Positions 46,157 through 53,753 of a DNA stretch of 64,000 nt are shown piece by piece. Position 1 is the stretch's first letter. Every line of letters begins with the position of its first letter. Below the pieces are notes generated by a model that was given only the letters and a program-made list of their open reading frames with translations, made no database searches and was not told the origin of the DNA. This DNA is from Actinomadura luzonensis (lineage in GTDB: Bacteria > Actinomycetota > Actinomycetes > Streptosporangiales > Streptosporangiaceae): contig NZ_JAKRKC020000001.1 in NCBI RefSeq assembly GCF_022664455.2, positions 1,803,001-1,867,000 on the forward strand. Direction: 5' to 3'. The position numbers were made by a program, and so were the translations under genes.

Positions 46157-48028
46157 GTGACACCTGAGGAAGAGCGCGAGTTCGACGATCTCCTCCTCCT
46201 GCTGAAGGAGACCCGCGGCTTCGACTTCACCGGCTACAAGCGCAACACGCTCATACGACGCATCGCCCGCCGGCTGGAGGCGCTGAAGCTCCACACCTAC
46301 AGCGAATACCGCGACCACCTGGAGTTGCAGCCGGAGGAGTACAGCAGGCTGTTCGACAGCCTGCTCATCAACGTGACCAGCTTCTTCAGGGACGCCGCCG
46401 CCTGGCAACGGCTGCGTGAGACGGTCATCCCCGCCCTGATGGAGCACAAGGACACCGGCCAGCCCATCCGGGTGTGGAGCGCGGGCTGCGCCACGGGCGA
46501 GGAGGCGTACACGATCGCCATGGTCCTCGCCGAGGAGCTCGGCATGGAGTCCTTCCGCGATCGCGTCAAGATCTACGGCACCGACCTCGACGAGAAGGCG
46601 CTGCACGCGGCGCGCACCGGCGTCTACACCGACCGCGCGCTCGCCGACGTGCCCCTCGACCTGCGCGAGACCTACTTCGAGCCGGTCGACAACGGCTTCA
46701 CCTTCCGCCGCGACCTGCGCCGCCAGCTCATCTTCGGCCGCAACGACCTGACCCGCGACGCCCCGATCTCGCGCGTCGACCTGCTGCTGGCCCGCAACAC
46801 GCTGATGTACTTCAACACGGAGATGCAGCTCAACATCATCCGGCGCTTCCACTTCGCGCTCGCCGACCCGGGCTTCCTGTTCCTCGGCAAGGCCGAGATG
46901 CTGCTCAACCACAGCGACAAGTTCGAGCCCGTCGACCTGCGGATGCGGCTGTTCAGGAAGATCCGGCCGGCCAGCCACAACAACCGCGCCACCTGGTCCG
47001 TGGTCGGCACCGCCACCGACCTCGCCGCGCGGCTGCCGACGCTGGCGTCCGTCGCCCTCGCCTCGGGGCCGGTGGCGCAGCTCGTGCTCGACCTGTCCGG
47101 CAACCTGGCCCTGGCCAACAGCAGGGCCGAGGCGCTGTTCAACCTCAACCCGCGCGACGTCGGCCGCCCGTTCCAGGACCTCGAGGTCTCCTACCGGCCG
47201 GTGGAGCTGCGCTCGGTGATCGAGCAGGCCCGCCACGACCTTCGCACGGTCGAACTCCAGGAGGTGACCTGGCACCGGCCCGGCATGCCCGAGGACAACG
47301 TCTTCGACGTCTCCGTGGTCCCGCTCCTCGCCTCCGGCAACCTCGTGGGGATCAGCATCCACTTCAACGACGTGACCCGCTACCGCAAGCTGCGCGATGA
47401 GCTGGAAGAGGCCAACCGCCAGCTCGAACAGGCCTACGAGGAGCTCCAGTCCCTCAACGAGGAGCTGGAGACCACCAACGAGGAGCTCCAGTCCACCAAC
47501 GAGGAGCTGGAGACCACCAACGAGGAGCTCCAGTCCACCAACGAGGAGTTGGAGACGATGAACGAGGAGCTCCAGTCCACCAACGACGAGCTCCAGCAGA
47601 TCAACGACGCCCTGACGGCCCGCACGATCGAGCTGGACGAGGTCAACACGTTCGTCTCCTCGGTGGTGCGGAGCCTCGGCGACGCGGTGGTGGTGCTCGA
47701 CGACCAGCTCCGGGTCATCGTCTGGAGCCCCGGCGCCGAGGACCTGTGGGGCGTGCGCTCCGACGAGGCCGTGGGCAAGAACCTGTCGGCGCTCGACATC
47801 GGCCTGCCGCTCGACGTGCTCTCGCCGCGGCTGCAGGCGGCCCTGTCCGCCGACGGCGGCAAACCGGCGGACGAGCTCGAAGGGCTGGTTCTGGACGCCG
47901 TCAACCGCAGGGGCCGGCCGGCGGCGCTCGCCGTGCAGGTGTCCCACCTGCGGGCCGAGGACGGCGACACCCACGGCCTCATCATGGTGATGAACCTGAT
48001 CGGCTCCGACGCCCCGACCGACCGCTAG
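46157..48028 (+). CDS. CheR-type methyltransferase with coiled coil and PAS domain
   Basis: The 623-residue protein starts with a CheR all-alpha domain (FTGYKRNTLIRRIARRL). A SAM-dependent methyltransferase domain follows (IRVWSAGCATGEEAYTIAMV, then LLARNTLMYFN, to about residue 275). A PAS-like domain comes next (~300-405), then a ~60-residue heptad coiled coil (NEELQSTNEELETTNEEL...), and a second PAS domain (~495-610: VVRSLGDAVVVLDDQLRVIV). It should methylate glutamates of a receptor or of an unknown cytoplasmic partner in answer to a PAS-sensed signal, opposed by the CheB encoded before it. The GTG start at 46157 lacks a clear ribosome site. It overlaps the convergent sialidase gene by four bases. 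Confidence 0.9.
   Translation: MTPEEEREFDDLLLLLKETRGFDFTGYKRNTLIRRIARRLEALKLHTYSEYRDHLELQPEEYSRLFDSLLINVTSFFRDAAAWQRLRETVIPALMEHKDTGQPIRVWSAGCATGEEAYTIAMVLAEELGMESFRDRVKIYGTDLDEKALHAARTGVYTDRALADVPLDLRETYFEPVDNGFTFRRDLRRQLIFGRNDLTRDAPISRVDLLLARNTLMYFNTEMQLNIIRRFHFALADPGFLFLGKAEMLLNHSDKFEPVDLRMRLFRKIRPASHNNRATWSVVGTATDLAARLPTLASVALASGPVAQLVLDLSGNLALANSRAEALFNLNPRDVGRPFQDLEVSYRPVELRSVIEQARHDLRTVELQEVTWHRPGMPEDNVFDVSVVPLLASGNLVGISIHFNDVTRYRKLRDELEEANRQLEQAYEELQSLNEELETTNEELQSTNEELETTNEELQSTNEELETMNEELQSTNDELQQINDALTARTIELDEVNTFVSSVVRSLGDAVVVLDDQLRVIVWSPGAEDLWGVRSDEAVGKNLSALDIGLPLDVLSPRLQAALSADGGKPADELEGLVLDAVNRRGRPAALAVQVSHLRAEDGDTHGLIMVMNLIGSDAPTDR
47436..47601 (+). repeat. 21-bp coding repeats specifying a heptad coiled coil
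   Basis: Near-identical 21-base units alternate between two forms, encoding NEELQST and NEELETT-type heptads. Leu at regular spacing makes a long parallel coiled coil linking the two PAS domains of the CheR protein. The near-identity of the DNA units suggests recent copying or gene-conversion-like slippage. Confidence 0.85.
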
Positions 48029-49125
48029 ATCGCGAGCTCCGCCAGCGGGATCCGGCGGAAGGCGATGCTCTCGTACGGGCCGAAGTCGCCGGTCTCGAAC
48101 AGCAGCCCCACCGTGTCCGCGTCCAGCCTGACCAGGTCGGAGTAGGCCGCGGGCAGCCCGGACACGGTGTGGGCGACCCGCCAGGTGACGCCGTGGTCGT
48201 GGCTGGCCCGCACGGTCATCAGCGCCCGGGCGGCCGGGTCCGCCGGGCCGGAGAACAGCAGCACGCCCGGCGGGTCGCACCACAGCAGGCTGCCCTCCAC
48301 CACTGGGCCCACCAGGCCCGCCTGGGGCCGGAACGGCAGCTCCAGCGTCTGCCCGCCGTCGGCCGAGTAGGCGTCGGCGCGGGTGCCGGGGGCGGTCGAG
48401 TCGGTGCGGGTGTTGAGGTAGACCCGGCCGCCGGGCAGCTCGGCCGCGGTGGTCTCGTTGACGTTGACGTAGCCGTCGGGGGTGTCGTCGACGTAGCCGA
48501 TGCGCCAGCTCCGGCCGCCGTCGTCGCTGAGCAGGCAGTGGCCGCCGTTGTACTTGCCCTCGGTGCCGTTGTCCTGGCCCGCGGGGGGCAGGGAGTGGTT
48601 GGCGGGGACGAGGAGGCGGCCGGCGTGCGGGCCCTCGCGCAGCTCGATCGCGTGGCCGGGGGTGGTCGCGTACCAGCGCCACTCCGGCCTCTTCACCTGC
48701 TCGGTGATCTCGCGGGGCGCGGACCAGGTGACGCCGTCGTCCGCGCTCACCTGCACGAACACCCGCCGCCCGGCCTCGGCGGCCACCTGGCCGCGCCGGA
48801 TTTTCTCCTCGGTCGCGCCCGGGCCCTGCCGCACCAGGACCAGCACCACCCGGCCGTCGGACGTCACGATCGGCGCGGGATTGCCCGCGGTGCCGCCGCG
48901 CGGCTCGGTGGCGACGACCTGGAGCGCGTCCCAGGTGCGGCCGCCGTCGTGGGACCGCTTGAGCACCACGTCGATGTGCCCGGAGTCGCCCGCCGACTCC
49001 CGCCGCCCCTCCGCGAACGCCAGCACGACCCCCGCGCTGGTGGTCACCGCGGCCGGGATCCGGAACGTGTGGTAGCCGTCGCTCCCCTGACGATAGGGCA
49101 GGGACGTCGGATGCTGATCGACCAT
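48025..49125 (-). CDS. Exo-alpha-sialidase (GH33-like, BNR repeats)
   Basis: The 366-residue protein is a six-bladed propeller sialidase. The arginine-triad segment YHTFRIPA lies near residue 20, and DSGHIDVVLKRS follows. Four Asp-boxes are seen: SHDGGRTW, SADDGVTW, SDDGGRSW and SHDHGVTW. A further segment, GRLLVPANHS, fits GH33. It should release sialic acid or a related nonulosonic acid from glycans. No signal peptide or lipobox is visible at the N-terminus (MVDQHPTSLPYRQGS), unlike most actinomycete sialidases, so the enzyme is either cytoplasmic or exported in an unusual way. It has its own promoter opposite the flavoprotein gene. Confidence 0.88.
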   Translation of the reverse strand: MVDQHPTSLPYRQGSDGYHTFRIPAAVTTSAGVVLAFAEGRRESAGDSGHIDVVLKRSHDGGRTWDALQVVATEPRGGTAGNPAPIVTSDGRVVLVLVRQGPGATEEKIRRGQVAAEAGRRVFVQVSADDGVTWSAPREITEQVKRPEWRWYATTPGHAIELREGPHAGRLLVPANHSLPPAGQDNGTEGKYNGGHCLLSDDGGRSWRIGYVDDTPDGYVNVNETTAAELPGGRVYLNTRTDSTAPGTRADAYSADGGQTLELPFRPQAGLVGPVVEGSLLWCDPPGVLLFSGPADPAARALMTVRASHDHGVTWRVAHTVSGLPAAYSDLVRLDADTVGLLFETGDFGPYESIAFRRIPLAELAI

Positions 49126-49291
49126 GCGCGCACGCTACGACCCCCGGATGAACACCATCCGACCCCCCGGCGAACGCCCGCCCCCGGAGCGTGGGGTGGT
49201 GGCGGCACACGCCGGGAAGTGGCCCGGGGGTCGTCGCGGGGGTGCGGCGTGAAAGAGTGCGTTGCAGGAACGAGTGCATGGGGAGGCTGGG

Positions 49292-50698
49292 GTGGCCGAC
49301 GAGTTCGACGTGATCGTGATCGGCGCCGGTCCCGCCGGTGAGAACGTCGCGGACCGGGCGGTACGGGGCGGCCTGACCGCGGCGATCGTGGAGGAGCGCC
49401 TGGCCGGCGGCGAGTGCTCCTACTGGGCGTGCGTGCCGAGCAAGGCGCTGCTGCGCCCGGTGGACCTGGCGGGCGAGGTGAGCCGGGTGCCGGGCATGTC
49501 GCTCGGCGAGATCGACGTGGCGGCCGTGCTGGCCCGCCGCGACGAGGCCGTCGGCAACTACGACGACGGCGGCCAGGTGCGGTGGATCGAGGGCGTGCCG
49601 GCGGAGTTCGTCCGCGGGCGGGGGCGGCTGGACGGGCCGAAGCGGGTGCGGGTGACGCTGGAGGACGGCGCCGAGCGGGTGCTGACCGCCCGCCAGGCCG
49701 TGGTCCTGGCGACGGGCAGCACGGCGGCGGTCCCGCCGGTGCCCGGCCTGGCCGAGGCGCGCCCGTGGACCAGCCACGAGGTGACGGCGGCCGCCGGGAT
49801 CCCGGAGCGGCTGGCCGTGCTGGGCGGCGGCGTGGTGGCGTGCGAGATGGCGCAGGCCATGCACGGCCTCGGCGCCCGCCAGACGACGCTACTGGTGCGC
49901 GGCGGCGGGCTGCTCGGCCGCATGGAGCCGTTCGCGGGCGAGCTGCTGGCCGAGTCGTTCGCCGCGAGCGGCATCGACGTGCGCACCCGCACCGACGTGG
50001 TCCGGGTGGAGCGCCCCGAGCCGGGCGGCAAGGTGACGGTGCACCTGTCCGACGGCCCGCCGCTGGAGGCCGACGAGCTGCTGGTGGCCACCGGCCGCCA
50101 TCCCGCGACCCGCGGTCTCGGGCTGTCCTCGGTGGGCCTGGCCGACGGCGCGTACGTCGAGGTGGACGACAGCATGCGGGCGACCGGCGTCCCCGGCGGC
50201 TGGTTGTACGCCGTGGGCGACGTCAACGGCCGGGCGCTGCTCACCCACATGGGCAAGTACCAGGCGCGGATCTGCGGCGACGTGATCGCGGCGCGGGCCC
50301 GCGGCGACGAGCTGCCCGGGATGCGCGACCTGGCGGGCGGCTACGGCGAGCCGCAGGTGGTGTTCACCGACCCGCAGGTGTGCGCGGTGGGCCGGACGGA
50401 GGCGGCCGCCAGGGAGGCCGGCTTCCGGGTGCGCGCGGTCGACTACGACCTGGGCTCGGTGACCGGCGCCTACCTGCTGGGCGACGGCTACCGGGGCCGG
50501 GCGAAGGCCGTCGTGGACGAGGACAGGAAGGTGCTGCTGGGGGTGACGTTCGCCGGTCCGGGGGTCGGCGAGCTGCTGCACGCGGCGACGATCGCGGTGA
50601 CCGCCGAGGTGCCGCTGGAGCGGCTGTGGCACGCCGTGCCGTCGTTCCCGACGGTCAGTGAGGTCTGGTTGCGTCTTCTGGAGGCGTACGGGCTGTAG
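49292..50698 (+). CDS. Class I pyridine nucleotide-disulfide oxidoreductase (Lpd/mercuric reductase-like)
   Basis: The 468-residue flavoenzyme has the FAD motif DVIVIGAGPAGENVADRAV and the redox disulfide CSYWAC (Cys42 and Cys47). An NAD(P) motif is LAVLGGGVVACEMAQAM and the second FAD motif is GGWLYAVGDVNGR. The C-terminal His/Glu pair lies in HAVPSFPTVSE. It moves electrons between NAD(P)H and a disulfide or small acceptor. The exact substrate is not fixed: no lipoyl dehydrogenase partners or mer genes are near. I chose GTG 49292, after GGGAGG at 49281-49286; an upstream start at 49262 adds ten residues before the flavin motif. Confidence 0.88.
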   Translation: MADEFDVIVIGAGPAGENVADRAVRGGLTAAIVEERLAGGECSYWACVPSKALLRPVDLAGEVSRVPGMSLGEIDVAAVLARRDEAVGNYDDGGQVRWIEGVPAEFVRGRGRLDGPKRVRVTLEDGAERVLTARQAVVLATGSTAAVPPVPGLAEARPWTSHEVTAAAGIPERLAVLGGGVVACEMAQAMHGLGARQTTLLVRGGGLLGRMEPFAGELLAESFAASGIDVRTRTDVVRVERPEPGGKVTVHLSDGPPLEADELLVATGRHPATRGLGLSSVGLADGAYVEVDDSMRATGVPGGWLYAVGDVNGRALLTHMGKYQARICGDVIAARARGDELPGMRDLAGGYGEPQVVFTDPQVCAVGRTEAAAREAGFRVRAVDYDLGSVTGAYLLGDGYRGRAKAVVDEDRKVLLGVTFAGPGVGELLHAATIAVTAEVPLERLWHAVPSFPTVSEVWLRLLEAYGL

Positions 50699-51161
50699 GG
50701 CCGGTCACCGGGGGTCCGGCCCGGGAGGGCGCGGAGCCGTGTGGTCCCCGCTGCAGCATCAGCTCCGCCACGGTCTCCTCGACGCTGTCGCGCACGTCCA
50801 CGCGCGACAGCAGGTCCGTCAGCCGCAGCACGGACAGCAGGTGGCCGGACGGCCGGACCAGGATGATCCGGCCGCCGGCCTCGCCCGTGCCGTCCTGCTG
50901 CTCCTCCATGCGTTGCATCGCCATCGCCAGCACGCCGATCACGGAGGAGTCGTAGAAGTCGAGATCGGCGAGGTCGAACACGAGGACCGGGCCAGGGGAC
51001 CAGTCCCAGACGGCGGTGACGCAAGCGCTGAACCGGACTCTTCCGGCGTGGTCGAGCCGGCCGCTGGCGCGGATGACCGTGCAGTGAAGGTGCCGGGTCG
51101 TCTCAATGCGCAGGCCGCTCCTGGTCACCTTTTTCCACTGCCCCCAGAGCGGCGTTATCAC
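50655..51161 (-). CDS. STAS-domain anti-sigma factor antagonist-like protein
   Basis: The protein has up to 168 residues. The STAS fold is visible in LHCTVIRASGRLDHAGRV, VLVFDLADLDFYDSSVIGVL (Asp-Ser-Ser phospho-acceptor loop) and RIILVRPSGHLLSVLRLTDL. The C-terminal ~35 residues are Pro/Thr/Arg-rich and look disordered. Such proteins bind serine-kinase anti-sigma factors and are switched by phosphorylation of the loop Ser. The start is uncertain (GTG 51161 or GTG 51128). The 3' end overlaps the convergent oxidoreductase by 44 bases. Confidence 0.8.
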   Translation of the reverse strand: MITPLWGQWKKVTRSGLRIETTRHLHCTVIRASGRLDHAGRVRFSACVTAVWDWSPGPVLVFDLADLDFYDSSVIGVLAMAMQRMEEQQDGTGEAGGRIILVRPSGHLLSVLRLTDLLSRVDVRDSVEETVAELMLQRGPHGSAPSRAGPPVTGPTARTPPEDATRPH

Positions 51162-51255
51162 AGGTGATCGCCATTTTTCCGGGTATGGCGGGGCGGGCAG
51201 GCGCCCGCCCCGTGAAGGGCGGGCACTCCCGTGACCCGCGGGAAAGGTGGTCCCC

Positions 51256-52290
51256 CTACTCGTACGGGGACAGCTCCATCCCGTACGACCGGTCGCTGAC
51301 GGTGGCGTACTCCAGGGTCGGCACGACGCCCTGGTCGGGCGCGAGGAGCACGAGCAGCGGCGAGCGGGCCGGGCTCGGCACCTCCAGCTCGGTCAGGTTG
51401 CCCTGGGGCCGCTGCTCCGGCACGCCGATGTCGCCGTCGCGGATGCTGAGGACCTGCTCGACGTCCGGGGCGGCGGCGCGCATGAGCTTCTTCGTGGCGT
51501 GCCGCAGCCAGCGCCACTCGCTGTTCATCCGCCGCCAGGTCGCCGGGATGACGGCGGCCGGCTCGGCCTTGGTGCTGAGCCGGAAGGTGATGTAGCCGCT
51601 GGAGCCGAACGTGTTCCGCAGCACCGGGTTGACCAGGAACATGCCGGAGCGGAGCTGCCGGGGGCCCTGCCGGTTGAGGTTGACCAGGCCGCCGGCGCTG
51701 ATCAGCGAGTAGAGCTCGCAGCGGCAGCCGTCGAGCTGGTCGGGGTCGAAGTCGACGGCCGGCGGCTCCTCGAAGACGATCTTGTCGATGCGCACGCCCG
51801 CCACGCCGTCCGGGATGACCCGGCCGGCCAGGATCTCGCGCGCCTCGGGGCCGACGCCGTCGCCCTCCATGATGTCCAGCGCCTCGACGCAGATCAGCCC
51901 GTCGTCGGGGATCTCCTCGGCGGCGAGGTCGAAGGCGACCTGGGCGTGCGAGCGGCGCCCGCGCAGCAGCACGCACTGGCGCAGCAGCCCCTGGGAGCGG
52001 ATCTGGATCAGCCGGGGCAGCGTGCTGACCGGGTCGGTCGCGCCGGTGTGCCAGCCGCTGATCGAGTGCTCGTCCACCGACAGCGACATGCGCACCCGCA
52101 GCGGACGGCCCTGCGCGGCGATCTTGAAGCCGGCCAGCCCCGAGGTCTCGAACCTGCCGACGATCTGCGAGCCGCGGTGCAGCCGGTCGGTGATCTGCAG
52201 GGCGGCGATCTGACCGCTGAGCAGGTGGGTCGGCGGGATCGCGGGCAGGATCACCTGGTCGAGGTCGGTGGCGGAGCCTACGCTGATCAT
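51256..52290 (-). CDS. Protein of unknown function, second gene of a two-gene operon
   Basis: The 344-residue protein has no signal peptide or membrane segment and I do not recognise its family. It appears beta-rich, with segments LHRGSQIVGRFETSGLAGF, RVRMSLSVDEHSISGWHTG and SGYITFRLSTKAEPAAVIPA. The final third is acidic, ending YGMELSPYE. Its ATG overlaps the stop of the upstream gene (ATGA at 52287-52290), so the two proteins are probably made together. Glycan or envelope work is suggested only by the GT-B-like upstream neighbour and the divergent penicillin-binding protein gene. Confidence 0.6.
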   Translation of the reverse strand: MISVGSATDLDQVILPAIPPTHLLSGQIAALQITDRLHRGSQIVGRFETSGLAGFKIAAQGRPLRVRMSLSVDEHSISGWHTGATDPVSTLPRLIQIRSQGLLRQCVLLRGRRSHAQVAFDLAAEEIPDDGLICVEALDIMEGDGVGPEAREILAGRVIPDGVAGVRIDKIVFEEPPAVDFDPDQLDGCRCELYSLISAGGLVNLNRQGPRQLRSGMFLVNPVLRNTFGSSGYITFRLSTKAEPAAVIPATWRRMNSEWRWLRHATKKLMRAAAPDVEQVLSIRDGDIGVPEQRPQGNLTELEVPSPARSPLLVLLAPDQGVVPTLEYATVSDRSYGMELSPYE

Positions 52291-53495
52291 CGGGCGCTCC
52301 TCGCGGGGGTGAGTGTGGTGGACAGCCCTGCCGGGTAACGGAAGTCGAAGCGGGTGAGCAGGGGTTCACGCCGCTCCCACATGCGGTGCACCGCGCTGAA
52401 GAGGGGGTCGCCGTCGCGCTCGACGTAGCGGAGGTTGACTGCCAGCACGCGCGGGTAGTCGGCGCCGTGCGCCCAGTGCGGCAGGAGCTGGGTGGGCACG
52501 TCGGCGCCGCACCGGCGCATCCACAACCACAGGCGGGCGCGCTCGCGCTGCTCGGGGCCGAGGATGGTGTCGCCCTTGGCGTGCGTGGCGACGGCCTCCT
52601 CCAGCAGCCGCTGGTGGTCGGCGGCGGTCTGCGACAGGTGGGTGGCGCCGCAGCAGGCGCCCTCCGACCAGCCGGCCTGGATGACCGGGATGCCGAAGGC
52701 GGGCAGGTCGCTGTCCTCGAAGGTGACGGCGACGTCGGTGAGGCTCCACAGGATGTTGGTCGACAGCCCGGCGAGGCCGGACTTCATCCGCGGGTGGCTG
52801 GGCGCGATCGGGTCGAAGAACAGCCAGTTCGCCGACTCGTCGGAGGCCGCGAACTGCGCCGTGAGCTCGAACAGCTCGGTGTCCCTGCCGGGCACGTGGC
52901 CGGTCACGGCGATCGTGGGCAGGCCGGGGTCGAGCCCGAGGCGGGCGCAGCCGTAGTTGCGGAGCTGGCGGCGCTCGGTGTCGGTGCGCACCTGGTAGCC
53001 GCTCTTGGCCTGCCAGGCCACCCGCTCGGCGCTCGGCCTGATGACCTCGCGGTGCGGCCAGACGTACTGCTCGAAGAAGGCCGCCACGCGGCCGGGCAGC
53101 TCCTCCTCGAAGGAGGCCGAGCCCTCCTCCGGGAACAGCGCGTACGCCTGCAGCGTGCCGGTGCCGTGCACGTGCACGACCGGGATGTCCCGGGGCACGC
53201 CGCGGTCCACCCGCCCGGTCACCAGCGCGACCGGCGGCGTCTCCGGCTGCAGGTCGGCCGCCGCCCCGAACACCTCGGCGAGCTGCCTCGACTCCGGATC
53301 GCCCAGCACCACCAGGCGGGCGGCGGCGGCGCCGCACACGGCCTTGGCCACCATGAGCGTCCGCACCACGGCTCTGATGTCCTGGTCGAACACCTCCGCC
53401 ACGACGCAGCGCTCGCCACTGGGGCTCTCTCCCCAGTAGGTACGGGCGGCGCGGAGCAGCCGATCGAAATGCCCGCCATCCCCGACACGACGCAT
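52287..53495 (-). CDS. Protein of unknown function, possible GT-B-like glycosyltransferase
   Basis: The protein has 402 residues with alternating alpha/beta character. The C-terminal half has LPTIAVTGHVPGRDTELFEL, NWLFFDPIAPSHPRMKSGLA, ILWSLTDVAVTFEDSDLP and FGIPVIQAGWSEGACCGATH. The pattern of a disallowed-site check followed by G-I-P-V-I-Q-A-G resembles the donor-binding half of GT-B enzymes that make capsule or wall polymers. I am not certain of the family. The ATG at 53495 follows GGAGG at five bases. It is divergent from the class A penicillin-binding protein and coupled to the downstream unknown gene. Confidence 0.5.
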   Translation of the reverse strand: MRRVGDGGHFDRLLRAARTYWGESPSGERCVVAEVFDQDIRAVVRTLMVAKAVCGAAAARLVVLGDPESRQLAEVFGAAADLQPETPPVALVTGRVDRGVPRDIPVVHVHGTGTLQAYALFPEEGSASFEEELPGRVAAFFEQYVWPHREVIRPSAERVAWQAKSGYQVRTDTERRQLRNYGCARLGLDPGLPTIAVTGHVPGRDTELFELTAQFAASDESANWLFFDPIAPSHPRMKSGLAGLSTNILWSLTDVAVTFEDSDLPAFGIPVIQAGWSEGACCGATHLSQTAADHQRLLEEAVATHAKGDTILGPEQRERARLWLWMRRCGADVPTQLLPHWAHGADYPRVLAVNLRYVERDGDPLFSAVHRMWERREPLLTRFDFRYPAGLSTTLTPARSAR

Positions 53496-53753
53496 GAGAC
53501 CTCCAACGGGCTGGATAGATATGCCCTGGTAGAGGCTGCCAGAGTGCCGTACGTCCGCTCTGACGCCGCGACGACGTTTTGCCGACGTCTGACGGGAACC
53601 AGAAGGAACCGTGCCACACCGGACGCTGTGCCGGAAGTCACGGGCGCCGGGTGCGAACCAACCGGCGCCCATCGGGGTCCAAGCTTTTACATGGAGCACG
53701 CCATGGCCGGGTTTAGGATGCACCCTATTGCCACGAGGGGGAGGAATTTCCGC

